A stretch of 64,000 bases of DNA from the NCBI RefSeq assembly GCF_024734665.1, contig NZ_CP102931.1, positions 2,974,001 through 3,038,000 of the forward strand, given 5' to 3'. This DNA comes from Variovorax paradoxus. Its GTDB lineage: Bacteria; Pseudomonadota; Gammaproteobacteria; Burkholderiales; Burkholderiaceae_C. The translations under genes and the position numbers were made by a program. Shown here one piece after another: positions 43,561-54,370 of this stretch (its first letter is position 1; the number at the start of each line of letters is the position of its first letter). The notes under the pieces were generated by a model that saw only the letters and a program-made list of their open reading frames with translations, was not told the DNA's origin and ran no database searches.

Positions 43561-44394
43561 ATGAAAGTGCTGATCCTTTCCGACCTTCACCTCGAGTTCG
43601 CTCCCTTCGAGCCGGGGCCTGATCTCGAATTCGATGTCGTCATCCTCGCCGGCGACATTCATTCGCCTGCAAAGCGCGCCGTTCAGTGGGCGGCGGATCG
43701 ATTCCGCGGTAAGCCCGTGATCTACCTGCTTGGCAACCACGAGTACTACGACGGGCGGTTAGACACGACCCTGACCGATGCACGCCGGGAGGCCGAAGGA
43801 ACCAATGTCCATCTTCTCGACGGTGACGAGTCGGTGGTCGACGGCGTACGGTTCCTCGGCGCGACGCTGTGGACCGACTTCGCGCTCGCCATCGGGACGC
43901 CTGAAGGTCCGATCAGCGACGTCGGGCGCGCCATGAAGATGGCGACCAACCTGTTGAATGATTACGCGCTGATCCGCACGGTCGACGAGTCGGCAGAACC
44001 CGATACCTGGCGCGACAAGCAGGGAAGAAAGCTTCAAGCGGCCGACACGCTGCGGATTCATCAGGCACAGCGAGCTTGGTTGCGCGACAAGCTGTCGGAA
44101 CCGTTCGCCGGACCGACTGTGGTTGTGACGCACCATGCGCCTCATCGCGGTTCGCTGGCGCAGCGTCATGCCGATGACTGGGCCTCAGGCGCTTTCGTCA
44201 CCGAGCTTCCGGATGAATTTTTTGATGTGCCAGTGCTCTGGGTGCATGGTCACACGCATCAGCAGTTCGACTATCGCGTCTGTTCCTGCCGAGTCGTGAG
44301 CAATCCGCGCGGCTATGTGAATTGGAGTGGGAGAGTCGAGAACAAGGCTTTCGATCCTGGCCTGGTCATCGACGTGAAACCTTGCGCCCACTGA
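43561..44394 (+). CDS. Metallophosphoesterase 3 (paralogue of metallophosphoesterase 1)
   Basis: 277 residues, the same length as metallophosphoesterase 1. Motifs: LILSDLHLEFAPF, VVILAGDIHS, YLLGNHEYYDG, VVVTHHAPHRGSLA and LWVHGHTHQQFDYRV, and the C-terminal VSNPRGYVNW. All metal ligands are present. It is separated by 74 bases from the fusion gene and ends the operon. Having two near-copies flanking the fused enzyme suggests duplication within the locus. Confidence 0.88.
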   Translation: MKVLILSDLHLEFAPFEPGPDLEFDVVILAGDIHSPAKRAVQWAADRFRGKPVIYLLGNHEYYDGRLDTTLTDARREAEGTNVHLLDGDESVVDGVRFLGATLWTDFALAIGTPEGPISDVGRAMKMATNLLNDYALIRTVDESAEPDTWRDKQGRKLQAADTLRIHQAQRAWLRDKLSEPFAGPTVVVTHHAPHRGSLAQRHADDWASGAFVTELPDEFFDVPVLWVHGHTHQQFDYRVCSCRVVSNPRGYVNWSGRVENKAFDPGLVIDVKPCAH

Positions 44395-44565
44395 AACAGC
44401 TCGTGGAGTTGAGGCACCGAGGCATTGCAGGTCCAGGCGTTGGGACCGACGCACCGCGGGGCGATCATCCTGATCAACCTTTCGCGCAGCTACGTGAACT
44501 GGGAACTCGGCGCTTGCAGCACCGAGGTACCGGCGATCAGGTGGGATGCCAAGTCGCAGCAATTG

Positions 44566-45189
44566 TCATGCGGCAGCTTCGGTCTTCGTTGCATAGCCAC
44601 CGAGGAAAACCTGCACCGCACGCAGCGTCGCCTCCCGCAGTTCCTTGCGCGTCAGCGGCCCCTTGAGGCCCAGGAGGCACGGCCTGACCGTCTCCGAATC
44701 CAGCAGTGACAGCAGATGCTGCGCCGCAATGCCAGGGTCGGCTGGCCGCAGCCTGTTCTTGCGCATCTGCTGCTCCAGGAAATCCGCCAGCGCGACGACA
44801 CCCTGCTTGGGACCGCCCTCGTAGAAAAGCCGCCCGATGTCACTGCGGCCGGACTCCGCGATCACGGCCCTGTGCGCCTGGATGACGTCTTGCGAGCACA
44901 CCGCGGCCATGATCTTCTCGCCAAAGCGTTGCAGCACGCGCTCGAGGTTGTCATCGCTCTCCTCTGCCAGCGCGGTGAGGATCGGTTCGAAGTGGCGCTT
45001 CGCCGAGCCGAGGATCACGGCCACGAACAGTTCCTCCTTGGAGGCGAAGTACCCATAGAGCGTGGCCCTTGAGCCGCCCACGCGCGCGGCGATTTCCATC
45101 ATGGAGGCGCCCTCGAACCCCAGTTCCCTGAAGACTTCGGACGCCACCTGGACGATGGCCTCGCGCTTGGCTTCGGTTTTCACTCGCAT
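44566..45189 (-). CDS. TetR/AcrR regulator, divergent from the RND efflux operon
   Basis: 207 residues: N-terminal HTH (AIVQVASEVFRELGFEGASM, MEIAARVGGSRATLYGYF, ASKEELFVAVI) and a ligand domain with the C-terminal TetR_C type (HLLSLLDSETVRPCLLGLKG). The divergent position 143 bases from the adaptor gene is typical of local repressors of AcrAB/TtgABC-like pumps, which leave DNA on binding drugs or aromatics. Start ATG at 45189 (MRVKTEAKREA) rather than the upstream ATG at 45216. Confidence 0.88.
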   Translation of the reverse strand: MRVKTEAKREAIVQVASEVFRELGFEGASMMEIAARVGGSRATLYGYFASKEELFVAVILGSAKRHFEPILTALAEESDDNLERVLQRFGEKIMAAVCSQDVIQAHRAVIAESGRSDIGRLFYEGGPKQGVVALADFLEQQMRKNRLRPADPGIAAQHLLSLLDSETVRPCLLGLKGPLTRKELREATLRAVQVFLGGYATKTEAAA

Positions 45190-45232
45190 CTGGTACCTCC
45201 ATTTATTTCCATACACATGTGCTCATTATTGA

Positions 45233-45260
45233 TTGACACGGAGCCGGAAGTCAAAATACA
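45233..45260 (+). promoter_or_regulatory. Possible sigma-70 promoter of the efflux operon
   Basis: TTGACA (45233-45238) is a perfect -35 element; a weak -10 (AATACA, 45255-45260) follows at 16 bases. It lies in the gap between the divergent TetR and adaptor genes. A short inverted repeat CAGT-ACACA-ACTG follows at about 45265-45277 and could be part of a TetR operator. Confidence 0.45.
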
Positions 45261-45332
45261 TTTCAGTACACAACTGTCTATTTATAAACGACCGGACACC
45301 TCCTTGCCCTGTCGCTCTACTGGAGAATTTCC

Positions 45333-46565
45333 ATGCGCCCTCCTCTCACCTACTGCCTGACCTTCGCCGCGGCCCTCGCATCGACCTGCATGCTTGTCGC
45401 TTGCGGCAAACCGCCGGGCGGCCCGCCGCCGGCGCCCGGCACGCCGGAGGTCGGCGTGGTCACCGTGCAACCGCAGCGCGTCGCCATCACGACCGAGCTG
45501 CCCGGGCGCACCGTGCCCTTCCTCATCGCCGATGTGCGCCCCCAGGTCGGCGGCATCGTGAAGACCCGCACGTTCCGCGAAGGCAGCGACGTGAAGGCCG
45601 GCGAGGCGCTTTACCAGATCGATCCCGCCACTTACAAGGCAACCTACGACAGCAACCTCGCCGCGCTGGCCAAGGTGCAGGCCAGCCTGGTCACCACGCG
45701 GCTGAAGGCCGAGCGCTACAAGGAGCTCGTGGCCATCAAGGCGGTGAGCCAGCAGGACTACGACGATGCCGCGGCTTCGCTGCAGCAAGGCGAGGCCGAT
45801 GTCGCAGCGGCTAAGGCCAATGTGGAAACGAGCCGCATCAACCTGGCCTATGCGCGCATCGATGCGCCGATTTCGGGCCGCATCGGCAAATCGACGGTCA
45901 CGCCCGGCGCGCTGGTCACGGCCAGCCAGTCCACCGCGCTCGCAACCATCCAGCAGCTGGACCCGATCTACGTGGACGTGACGCAACCCAGCGCCGCGAT
46001 GCTCCGCCTCAAGCAGGCCATGGCGCGCGGCGATCTTCAAAAAAGCGGCGCCAATGCAGCCAAGGTGCAACTGATGCTGGAAGACGGCAGCACGTATCCG
46101 CTCGAAGGCAAGCTCGAGTTCTCGGACGTCACCGTGGACCAGAACACTGGCGCGATCACGCTGCGCGCGGTGTTCCCCAATCCGAACGCAGACCTTTTGC
46201 CCGGCATGTACGTGCGCGCCGTGTTGCAGGAAGGCGTGAAGGAACAGGCACTCATGGTGCCGCAGCAGGCGGTGTCGCGCGACGGCGCCGGCAAGCCGAT
46301 GGCCTACGTGGTGGACGCGCAGCACAAGCTGCAGAAGCGCGCGCTCGAGACCGAACGCACCATCGGCGACCAGTGGCTGGTGCGCAGCGGCCTGCAGGCC
46401 GGCGACAAGCTGGTGGTGGACGGCCAGCAGCGCGCGGCGCAGGGCGTCGAGGTGAAGACGGTGGAATGGGCGCCCAAGCCGACGGCTCGAGCCCAGCCCG
46501 ACCCCAAGGCCGGCACCGAGACCGCCAAGGCCGCCCCGTCAGGCACGGCCGGCGCCGCTAACTGA
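45333..46565 (+). CDS. RND efflux periplasmic adaptor subunit (AcrA/MexA type)
   Basis: 410 residues. A lipoprotein signal ends in ASTCMLVACGKPP (lipobox VAC at about residue 28). The membrane-fusion domains follow: VTTELP-like ITTELPGRTVPFLIADVRPQ (cited as ELPGRTVPFLIADVRPQ), GGIVKTRTFREGSDVKAG, LYQIDPATYKATYD, ARIDAPISGRIGKS and VRAVLQEGV. The Lys/Pro/Ala-rich tail is unstructured. It bridges the inner-membrane pump with the outer-membrane factor. First gene of a three-gene operon. Confidence 0.93.
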   Translation: MRPPLTYCLTFAAALASTCMLVACGKPPGGPPPAPGTPEVGVVTVQPQRVAITTELPGRTVPFLIADVRPQVGGIVKTRTFREGSDVKAGEALYQIDPATYKATYDSNLAALAKVQASLVTTRLKAERYKELVAIKAVSQQDYDDAAASLQQGEADVAAAKANVETSRINLAYARIDAPISGRIGKSTVTPGALVTASQSTALATIQQLDPIYVDVTQPSAAMLRLKQAMARGDLQKSGANAAKVQLMLEDGSTYPLEGKLEFSDVTVDQNTGAITLRAVFPNPNADLLPGMYVRAVLQEGVKEQALMVPQQAVSRDGAGKPMAYVVDAQHKLQKRALETERTIGDQWLVRSGLQAGDKLVVDGQQRAAQGVEVKTVEWAPKPTARAQPDPKAGTETAKAAPSGTAGAAN

Positions 46566-46580
46566 TCGAAAGAGACCGCC

Positions 46581-49500
46581 ATGGCACGTTTCTTCATCGA
46601 CCGCCCCATCTTCGCGTGGGTCCTCGCCATCATCGTGATGCTGGGCGGCATCATGTCCATCGCCACGCTGCCGATCGCGCAGTACCCGAGCATTGCGCCG
46701 CCCGCCGTCGCCATCACCGCCAACTACCCCGGCGCCTCCGCCAAGACGCTGGAAGACACCGTCACCCAGGTCATCGAGCAGAAGATGAAGGGGCTGGACC
46801 GGCTCAGCTACATGGCCTCGACCAGCGAGTCGTCGGGCACCGTCACCATCACGCTGACCTTCGAGAACGGCACCGATCCCGACACCGCGCAGGTGCAGGT
46901 GCAGAACAAGCTCTCGCTGGCCACGCCGCTGCTGCCCCAAGAGGTGCAGCAGCAAGGCGTCACCGTCACGAAGTCGGCCACCAACTTCCTGAACGTGCTG
47001 GCCTTCACCTCCGAAGACGGCAGCATGACCGGCTCCGATCTGTCGGACTATGTGGCCGCGAACGTGCAGGACCCCTTGAACCGCGTCGAGGGCGTGGGCG
47101 ACACCACCCTCTTCGGATCGCAGTACGCGATGCGCGTGTGGATCGACCCGAACAAGCTCGTCAACTTCAACCTCACGCCGCTGGACGTGAAGAACGCGAT
47201 CCAGGCGCAGAACGCGCAGGTGTCGGCCGGCCAGCTCGGCGGCATGCCGGCGGCAGGCAACCAGCAGCTCAATGCGACCATCACCTCGCAGACGCGCCTG
47301 AAGACCGCGCAAGAGTTCGAAGACATCCTGCTGCGCACGCAGACCGACGGCTCCCAGGTGCGCCTGCGCGACGTGGCCCGCCTCGAGCTGGGCAGCGAGT
47401 CGTACAACACGGTCGGCCGCTACAACGGCAAGCCGGCCGCCGGTCTGGCCATCAAGCTGGCCGCGGGCGCCAATGCGCTCGACACGGTCAAGGCCATCGA
47501 TGCACGCGTGGCCGAACTCGAGAAGTTCTTTCCGCAGGGCATGAAGGTGCAGAAGCCCTACGACACCACGCCCTTCGTGCGGATCTCCATCGAGGACGTC
47601 GTCAAGACGCTGATCGAGGCGGTCGTGCTGGTGTTCCTGGTGATGTACCTCTTCCTGCAGAACTTCCGTGCCACGCTGATCCCGACCATCGCGGTTCCCG
47701 TGGTGCTGCTGGGCACCTTCGGCATGCTCGCGGCCTTCGGCTTCACCATCAACACCCTGACGATGTTCGCGATGGTGCTGGCCATCGGCCTCCTGGTGGA
47801 CGATGCGATCGTGGTGGTCGAGAACGTCGAGCGCGTGATGACTGAGGAAGGCCTCTCGCCCAAGGAGGCCACGCGCAAGTCCATGGGCCAGATCACGGGC
47901 GCGCTGGTCGGCGTGGCACTGGTGCTGGCGGCGGTGTTCGTGCCGATGGCTTTCTTCGGCGGTTCCACGGGCGTGATCTACCGGCAGTTCTCGATCACCA
48001 TCGTCTCGGCGATGGCGCTGTCGGTGCTGGTGGCGCTGGTGCTCACGCCGGCCCTGTGTGCAACGCTACTCAAGCCGGTGCCCAAGGGCCACGCGATGGC
48101 GACCACCGGCTTCTTCGGCTGGTTCAACCGCAGCTTCGACCGCGGAAACCATCGCTACCAGGGCATCGTTCGGCACATGGTGGGCAAGGGATGGCGCTAC
48201 ATGGCCGTGTACGCGGTCTTGTTCGCCGTGGTGGTCTTCGGCTTCATGAAAGTGCCGGTCGGTTTTCTGCCGGACGAGGACCAGGGCACGATGTTCGGGT
48301 TGGTGCAGTTGCCGCCGGGCGCGACCAATGCGCGCACGGCAGAAGTGATCCGCCAGGTGGAGCACCACTTCCTGGTCGACCAGAAAGACGCTGTCTCGGG
48401 CATCTTCACGGTGGCCGGCTTCAGCTTCGCAGGCAACGGGCAGAACACGGGCTTTGCCTTCATCAAGCTCAAGCCCTGGGACGAGCGCAAGGGCGAAGCG
48501 CTGAGCGTGACGGGCGTTGCCGCAAAGGCCGCCGCCTTCTTCAACACGATCCGCGATGCGAAAGTGTTTGCCTTCGCCCCACCGGCCGTGGCCGAACTGG
48601 GCAACGCGACCGGCTTCGACCTGATGCTGCAAGACCGCGCCAACCTCGGCCACGCCGCCCTGATGCAGGCGCGCAACCAGCTGCTTGGCACGCTGGCCAA
48701 GGACAAGCGCCTGGTGGCCGTGCGCCCCAACGGGCAGGAGGACGCGCCCGAGTTCAAGCTCGAGATCGATCCCCACAAGGCACAGGCCCTGGGCCTTTCG
48801 ATGGGCGACGTCAACGACACCTTCTCGGCCGCATGGGGCAGCAGCTACGTCAACGACTTCATCGACAAGGGCCGCGTGAAGAAGGTGATGCTGCAGGCCG
48901 ATGCCCCGTACCGCATGCTGCCCGAGGACATCGACCGCTGGTACGTGCGCAACAGCGCCGGAACGATGGTGCCCTTCACCTCGTTCGCCAAGGCGAGCTG
49001 GAGTTCTGGTTCGCCCCGCCTGGAGCGCTACAACGGCGTGCCCTCGGTGGAAATCCTGGGCATGGCGAGGCCGGGCTCCGCATCGAGCGGCGAGGCGCTC
49101 GCCATCGTGGAAGCGGCAGTCGCGCAATTGCCCGCGGGCATCGGCTACGAATGGACCGGCCTGTCGCGCCAGGAAAAGGCCTCGACCGGCCAGACCGGCC
49201 TCTTGTACGCGCTGTCGATCCTGATCGTGTTCCTCTGCCTGGCCGCGCTCTACGAGAGTTGGGCCATCCCGTTCTCGGTGATCATGGTGGTGCCGCTCGG
49301 CGTGCTGGGCGCACTGATCGGCGCGATCCTCACCTGGAAGATGAACGACGTGTACTTCCAGGTGGGCCTGCTCACCACGATCGGCCTCGCATCGAAGAAC
49401 GCCATCCTGATCGTCGAGTTCGCCAAAGACCTGCATGCACAGGGCAAGGGCCTGGTCGAGTCCGCGCTGGAAGCGGCGCGTCTTCGCCTGCGGCCCATCC

Positions 49501-49736
49501 TCATGACCTCGCTGGCTTTCATCCTCGGCGTGCTGCCGCTGATCCTGGGCAGCGGCGCCGGGGCCGGCGCGCAGCACGCGCTGGGCACGGCGGTCATCGG
49601 CGGCATGCTGTCCGGCACCATCCTGGCGATCTTCTTTGTTCCTCTTTTCTTCGTGCTGGTGCTCCGTCTCTTCAATGGCAAGAGCGATTCCGCCGCACCG
49701 GCCCCGCATGCCCAACCGGCCCCGGCCGCATCTTGA
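46581..49736 (+). CDS. RND multidrug efflux permease, HAE1 family (AcrB-like)
   Basis: 1051 residues starting [22 protein letters not shown]4 holds the proton-relay pair in [20 protein letters not shown]; other family motifs include [27 protein letters not shown] and [13 protein letters not shown], and [15 protein letters not shown]. Twelve TM helices and two large periplasmic loops are expected. It exports drugs, solvents or aromatic acids by proton antiport. It starts 15 bases after the adaptor stop. Confidence 0.96.
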   Translation: MARFFIDRPIFAWVLAIIVMLGGIMSIATLPIAQYPSIAPPAVAITANYPGASAKTLEDTVTQVIEQKMKGLDRLSYMASTSESSGTVTITLTFENGTDPDTAQVQVQNKLSLATPLLPQEVQQQGVTVTKSATNFLNVLAFTSEDGSMTGSDLSDYVAANVQDPLNRVEGVGDTTLFGSQYAMRVWIDPNKLVNFNLTPLDVKNAIQAQNAQVSAGQLGGMPAAGNQQLNATITSQTRLKTAQEFEDILLRTQTDGSQVRLRDVARLELGSESYNTVGRYNGKPAAGLAIKLAAGANALDTVKAIDARVAELEKFFPQGMKVQKPYDTTPFVRISIEDVVKTLIEAVVLVFLVMYLFLQNFRATLIPTIAVPVVLLGTFGMLAAFGFTINTLTMFAMVLAIGLLVDDAIVVVENVERVMTEEGLSPKEATRKSMGQITGALVGVALVLAAVFVPMAFFGGSTGVIYRQFSITIVSAMALSVLVALVLTPALCATLLKPVPKGHAMATTGFFGWFNRSFDRGNHRYQGIVRHMVGKGWRYMAVYAVLFAVVVFGFMKVPVGFLPDEDQGTMFGLVQLPPGATNARTAEVIRQVEHHFLVDQKDAVSGIFTVAGFSFAGNGQNTGFAFIKLKPWDERKGEALSVTGVAAKAAAFFNTIRDAKVFAFAPPAVAELGNATGFDLMLQDRANLGHAALMQARNQLLGTLAKDKRLVAVRPNGQEDAPEFKLEIDPHKAQALGLSMGDVNDTFSAAWGSSYVNDFIDKGRVKKVMLQADAPYRMLPEDIDRWYVRNSAGTMVPFTSFAKASWSSGSPRLERYNGVPSVEILGMARPGSASSGEALAIVEAAVAQLPAGIGYEWTGLSRQEKASTGQTGLLYALSILIVFLCLAALYESWAIPFSVIMVVPLGVLGALIGAILTWKMNDVYFQVGLLTTIGLASKNAILIVEFAKDLHAQGKGLVESALEAARLRLRPILMTSLAFILGVLPLILGSGAGAGAQHALGTAVIGGMLSGTILAIFFVPLFFVLVLRLFNGKSDSAAPAPHAQPAPAAS

Positions 49737-49746
49737 GGTGCCTGTC

Positions 49747-51213
49747 ATGAACCTGTTCCGCTTCACCCCGCTCGCGCTTGCTGTCCTCATGGCCGGCTGC
49801 AGCCTGATGCCCACCTACCAGCAGCCCGCGGCGCCCGTGCCCGGCAAGTTCGCCGGCGACGCGAATGGCAGCCCGGCGTCCACGCCGGTCGCCGATCTCG
49901 GCTGGCGAGACGTGTTCACCGATCCGTCGCTGCAGCGCGTGATCGAGATGAGCCTGGCCAACAACCGCGACCTGCGCGTCGCAGTGCTCAATATCGAGAA
50001 GGCCCGCGCCCAGTACCGGGTGCAGGACGCGGCGTTCTTCCCCACCGTCAATGCCAGCGCCGGCGGCAGTCGCAGCCGGACGCCGGCCGGGCTGTCGTCC
50101 ACCGGCGAGGCGGTCGACGCACGTCAGTACAGCGCATCGCTCGGATCCAGCGCCTACGAGGTCGACCTGTTCGGCCGCGTTCGCAGCCTGAGCACGCAGG
50201 CGCTGCAGGAGTTCCTCTCGACGACAGAGGCGCGCCGCAGCACGCAGATCACTCTGGTGGCCGAGGTGGCGACCAGCTACCTCACGCTCGCCGCCGACCA
50301 GGACCGGCTGAAGCTCGCGCGCGACACGCTGCAGAGCCAAAGCGACTCCTATCGCCTCAACCAGCGCAGCTTCGAACTGGGCACGGCTTCGGCACTCACG
50401 CTGAGCCAGGCGCAGACCAGCGTGGACACCGCGCGCGTCGATGTCGAGCGCTACACCTCCCAGGTGGCACAAGATCGCAATGCGCTGGTGCTGCTCGTGG
50501 GCGGCGAAGTTCCCGACGGATTGCTGCCGCAGGTCTTGCCCGACCGGGCGACCGCGGCTGCGAGCCCGTTGGCGAGCATTCCGCCGGGGCTGCCCTCGGA
50601 GCTGCTGCAGCGCCGCCCCGACATCCTGCAGGCCGAGCGCGATCTCAAGGCGGCCAACGCCTTCATCGGCGCGGCGCGCGCAGCCTTCTATCCACGCATC
50701 ACCCTCACCGCGTCGGCCGGCACGTCGAGCAGAGAACTCTCGGGCCTCTTCAACGGCGGCTCGGGCAACTGGAGCTTCGCGCCGCAGATCACGCTGCCGA
50801 TCTTCGACGGCGGCGCCAATCGCGCCAATCTCAAGATCGCCACCGTGAACCGCGACATTTCGGTGGCCCAGTACGAGAAGGCGATCCAGACCGCTTTTCG
50901 CGAGGTGTCGGATGCGCTGGTGCAGCGCAGCGCGCTCGAACGCCAACTCGACGCGCAGCAGTCGCTGGTGGATGCGACAGCGCAGAGCTACCGGCTTTCG
51001 GACGCGCGCTTCCAGCGCGGCGTGGACAGCTACCTGAACGTGCTCGATTCACAGCGCTCGCTCTACACCGCCCAGCAGAACCTGATCGGAACCCGCCTGT
51101 CGCGCTTCACCAACCTGGTGACGTTCTACAAGACGCTGGGCGGTGGATGGGTGGAGAGCTCGGAAACCTCGATGCCAGGCCCCATCGCACGCACCACGCA
51201 ACTCGCGCCATGA
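49747..51213 (+). CDS. RND efflux outer-membrane factor (NodT/OprM family lipoprotein)
   Basis: 488 residues with a lipobox LMAGC (Cys at about 18) followed by [17 protein letters not shown]. The two OEP repeats are seen in [52 protein letters not shown] and, later, [20 protein letters not shown]. It forms the outer-membrane exit channel. The start ATG (49747) follows the pump stop by 10 bases. Confidence 0.94.
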   Translation: MNLFRFTPLALAVLMAGCSLMPTYQQPAAPVPGKFAGDANGSPASTPVADLGWRDVFTDPSLQRVIEMSLANNRDLRVAVLNIEKARAQYRVQDAAFFPTVNASAGGSRSRTPAGLSSTGEAVDARQYSASLGSSAYEVDLFGRVRSLSTQALQEFLSTTEARRSTQITLVAEVATSYLTLAADQDRLKLARDTLQSQSDSYRLNQRSFELGTASALTLSQAQTSVDTARVDVERYTSQVAQDRNALVLLVGGEVPDGLLPQVLPDRATAAASPLASIPPGLPSELLQRRPDILQAERDLKAANAFIGAARAAFYPRITLTASAGTSSRELSGLFNGGSGNWSFAPQITLPIFDGGANRANLKIATVNRDISVAQYEKAIQTAFREVSDALVQRSALERQLDAQQSLVDATAQSYRLSDARFQRGVDSYLNVLDSQRSLYTAQQNLIGTRLSRFTNLVTFYKTLGGGWVESSETSMPGPIARTTQLAP

Positions 51214-51866
51214 GGCGCAGCCGCGCGGCCGCCGAAATCACCCGAACCCGGGTTTTCCGAGCGGCACTGGAAGCATTTGCTGCCAGAGGTGTACGTGCTA
51301 CCTCGTTGGAAGATGTGGCGTCGCTCGCGGGCGTCACGCGAGGTTCCGTGTATGGGCACTTCGAGAGCAAGGCTGCACTGGTGGCCGAGATCATCGATCA
51401 GCTTCAATGGCCAATGGACATCGGGCCGGAAATCGCTGCCTATCGCTCCCACCCGGAGCCGCTGCACCTCTTGCGCGACCACATGTGGCGACAGATGACG
51501 CGCTGCATGGACGATCCGGACCAGTGGCGCGCCGCGCAACTGGTGCTCCTGCCCTTGGAGCGGGCCGAGTTGCCTGCAGGCGCAGCGACTCGGATCGGAC
51601 GCACGATGGGGGAAGCGGTGGAACGACTGAGCCAGGTGATGACCCTTGCCTGGGAACGCCGTCAGCTGCGGGAGGGACTGCAGCCGGCTTGCGTGGCACG
51701 CTGCCTGCACTCGGTGGGCATCGCCGTTCTCGCCGAGCATGCCAATCGACAGGAAGGGTGCGGACCTCATGCATCGTCGTTGAGCATCGACCTGTTCATG
51801 GCCGGAGCCCGCCGTGATGCTGCTACGGTGCAATCAGGTACTGGATTGCACCGGTCTTTGGTCTGA
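51210..51866 (+). CDS. Second TetR/AcrR regulator, in the efflux operon
   Basis: 218 residues: HTH in [40 protein letters not shown], followed by a ligand domain close to the AcrR/TtgR subfamily ([18 protein letters not shown]). The ATG at 51210 overlaps the outer-membrane-factor stop (ATGA), so it is co-translated with the pump and may report on operon expression. It is distinct from the divergent TetR protein at the other end. Confidence 0.85.
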   Translation: MRRSRAAAEITRTRVFRAALEAFAARGVRATSLEDVASLAGVTRGSVYGHFESKAALVAEIIDQLQWPMDIGPEIAAYRSHPEPLHLLRDHMWRQMTRCMDDPDQWRAAQLVLLPLERAELPAGAATRIGRTMGEAVERLSQVMTLAWERRQLREGLQPACVARCLHSVGIAVLAEHANRQEGCGPHASSLSIDLFMAGARRDAATVQSGTGLHRSLV

Positions 51867-51969
51867 ACCGCGAAGCGGTTTGAGCAGCCGCCGAAGTGAA
51901 TTTCGGCTGGTCTCTGCATGTTTTGACGAGTTGGAACAGCCGATCGATGTCTTCCGGACGTTGATCATG

Positions 51970-52446
51970 TCAAGGCTCTTGGTCGGCTGAGCTCTGACTT
52001 GAATTTTTCACCATCCGCTCCAGCAGTTCTTGCAGGTGATCGAACTCTGAACTGCTGAACCCCGCAAGAATCTGGTTCTGGAATTCGATGACAGTCGGCG
52101 TGTATTTCTCCGCAATCGCGCGTCCCAAGGCTGTCAGCACCACATTGACGACTCGTCGATCCGAAGCAGTGCGCACCCGTTGACACAGGCGCTTGCGTTC
52201 CAAGCGATCCAGAAGGCGGGTCATCGCCGGATCGGTCACACCGGACAACCGCGCAAGTTCAACGATCCGCAATGTCCCATGACAAAGGAGACAGCGCAGT
52301 GCCCGGACCTGGACTTGTGTCAGTTCGTCCTTCTGATCCAGTGTGGCTTCCATGCTTGCGGTCAATGCCGTGAACGCGCGGCGCATCAGATGGAAGACGC
52401 TGTCGTCGATGCGATAGTTACTCCCGCTGTAGAAGCCTTGATTCAT
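51970..52446 (-). CDS. MarR-family regulator
   Basis: 158 residues: helical dimerisation ends, winged helix LTQVQVRALRCLLCHGTLRI, VELARLSGVTDPAMTRLLDR and a wing with RVRTASDRRVVNVVLTALG. MarR proteins often control aromatic-acid catabolism or efflux. It reads away from the catabolic genes; the 721 bases upstream contain no clear gene, so its target is not evident. Confidence 0.9.
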   Translation of the reverse strand: MNQGFYSGSNYRIDDSVFHLMRRAFTALTASMEATLDQKDELTQVQVRALRCLLCHGTLRIVELARLSGVTDPAMTRLLDRLERKRLCQRVRTASDRRVVNVVLTALGRAIAEKYTPTVIEFQNQILAGFSSSEFDHLQELLERMVKNSSQSSADQEP

Positions 52447-53167
52447 TCTCTCTCTCGACTTCGAAGGATCAAACCCCGACTCCGTTCATCCCAAGCAGTT
52501 TCTGATGTACCGACAGGGCACCACGGAGCGCATCTTCTAAACGGTGCCCGCATCTCGTCCATTGCGAAGTCGAAACAATCCGCGTGGCACCACCAGACGA
52601 TCACCCGCCCATCAACAAGTGCCGATTGACGATTGAGCCTGGCAGGTCAAGGATCAAGGTGCTCATCGCTTGGAATGCGTTCGAGATTTGGCATGGTTCA
52701 TTAATGATGCCAATTTGACACCATGTTGTCGTATTGGAGGTGTGCGGATGGTAGCACTACGACAAGATGAAATCTCGAAAGGACGGGCCGAGCGTGCCCC
52801 GTTCAAATGCCACCACACCGTGCCACTGAATGGCCCTCTCGCTGGCCGGATCACGATTCACACGCGTCGGCGTGGCGAGCGCTGTTCCAGCGCATGGCCG
52901 AGCAAGTTCATAGAACGCCCTTATGCATCACCAATCGGGCCACCTTGAGTGAGGTTCAGACGTGGACATCGATGGTCCGATCAATCAGCGGGAAGCGGCA
53001 GTGGTTGCCAATCAGAAGCCGTGTTGCAGCGCAGAATTCAAGATCCATGTTCTCTTCGCTTGCGCGGAGCCCCGCGGTCCAGTCCCGTTCGGGCGAAACC
53101 GCTGGGCAACCTCTCCCGCTTGGATCATTGCGGCGTTGCAAGGGACGGACAAATTTGCGGGCCATCC
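52447..53167. other. Gene-poor region upstream of the MarR gene
   Basis: No confident gene in 721 bases. A palindrome TCATTAATGA lies at 52698-52707. A short frame from ATG 52748 behind GGAGGTG (66 residues, MVALRQDEISKGRAER to PYASPIGPP) has a good ribosome site but no recognisable product, and other frames overlap in all phases. The region may contain a decayed gene. Confidence 0.4.
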
Positions 53168-54289
53168 TCAAAAGATTTCGCGCGCCCAAGCGACGAGGCG
53201 TTTGGCCAACTGATCCTTCAACGCATCCTGTCCGACCATGAAGTGGGTTGCGCCCTGCAACACCTCCGACTGGCAACGTTCGCCTGCAGCAGCGATGTAT
53301 CGCTCCATCTGCGACGGCAGAACGAGTTCGTCGTTTCCGTAGTTAATTGCTAGAACGGGCACAGTCGTTCGCGCCAAGCACTCGGGGCCATTGGCGCGGC
53401 TGTCATCCACGCTCCATTGGCTGAGCCAGGTGCGCATCGTGCTGAGCCGCCCCATGCTGAGATGCGAGTTATTGAGTTGCCTAGTCAACTCCATCGAGCG
53501 CGGCTTGCGACCGTTCGCATCCAGCGTCACGTCGATGAACGCCGGATCCGCGCCCGTGCCATGGACAATGAGAATGCGGTCCGCAGGTCCGGCGGGATTG
53601 CTGCGAAGCGCCGCCAGCGTCGCGTGCGCGCGATGCGAAAGCCGGCGGTTGCGTGCCAATTGCGCGGCCCGATAGATCGCGATCCAGTCCCGGTCATACG
53701 GCACCAGGCGATCGACAAAAAGGTCTAGCTCCCGATCGCGAAGCCCAGGATCATGCTCGTCGATGATGGCGGGATCGAGATAGGCAGTCAGCGCCTCCGC
53801 CCTCCCCGGATGGGCTGACAGCAAAACGATGGCGTCTGCCTTGGGAAGGCTCCCCATCTCAAACGCTGCGCCATCCGGGAAGGTCGTGATGTATGGACTT
53901 TCCGCCTCGGCCTGATAGAGCGACGAGAGCGATCCTCCGCCGGAATTTCCGATCAGCACCACCTTCTCGTACCCCTCCTCCCGCAGAAAATGAACGGCCC
54001 TGCCGAGGTCCTGCACGCACTGCTCCATCGTCAATTCCACTTCGTTGTTGATGAAGCGCGTAGCAACACCCAGGCAGGCGCCACCGTTCTGCTCCAGGTA
54101 CGGCAAGAGGTAGTGCTTTGTGAAGTCTCCGGCGGGGTGGCACAACACGAATGCCACGCGCTTGTCACAGCCCGCGTCGCAGAGTCGAGCGCCCAGGAAC
54201 AGCGGGAACGCCTCCCCGCCGCGGCGCGTATCGGTGCTGGGGGTTGCCTTGCCGACCAGCGTTACTGGCTTTCCACTGACAGTTGTCAA
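53168..54289 (-). CDS. Alpha/beta hydrolase
   Basis: 373 residues. The nucleophile elbow is VVLIGNSGGGSLSSLYQ (G-N-S-G-G), preceded by AFVLCHPAGDFTKHYLLPYL carrying an oxyanion His-Pro, and the late GATHFMVGQD supplies the catalytic His. No signal peptide. The substrate is unknown; in this setting an ester or a ring-cleavage product of an aromatic acid is plausible. It is the last gene of the minus-strand catabolic group, 81 bases after the porin stop. Confidence 0.8.
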   Translation of the reverse strand: MTTVSGKPVTLVGKATPSTDTRRGGEAFPLFLGARLCDAGCDKRVAFVLCHPAGDFTKHYLLPYLEQNGGACLGVATRFINNEVELTMEQCVQDLGRAVHFLREEGYEKVVLIGNSGGGSLSSLYQAEAESPYITTFPDGAAFEMGSLPKADAIVLLSAHPGRAEALTAYLDPAIIDEHDPGLRDRELDLFVDRLVPYDRDWIAIYRAAQLARNRRLSHRAHATLAALRSNPAGPADRILIVHGTGADPAFIDVTLDANGRKPRSMELTRQLNNSHLSMGRLSTMRTWLSQWSVDDSRANGPECLARTTVPVLAINYGNDELVLPSQMERYIAAAGERCQSEVLQGATHFMVGQDALKDQLAKRLVAWAREIF

Positions 54290-54370
54290 AACAGTAGCTC
54301 CTTGATAGTGGGTTGAAATTCGCGCTTCTGAGGCCGTTCACGCCCGGCCTCGTGGTGTTCCGGCGATGGC

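Noticed and set aside
44425..44709. Plus-strand frame after phosphoesterase 3
   Set aside because: It runs into the TetR gene on the other strand and has no motif; a faint YVNW similarity to the phosphoesterase tail is too short to call a duplication.
48066..49814. 582-codon minus-strand frame over the RND pump
   Set aside because: Shadow of a clear AcrB-like permease.
52748..52948. 66-codon frame with a good ribosome site
   Set aside because: No recognisable product and overlapping frames are equally open; kept only as a remark in the gene-poor region.
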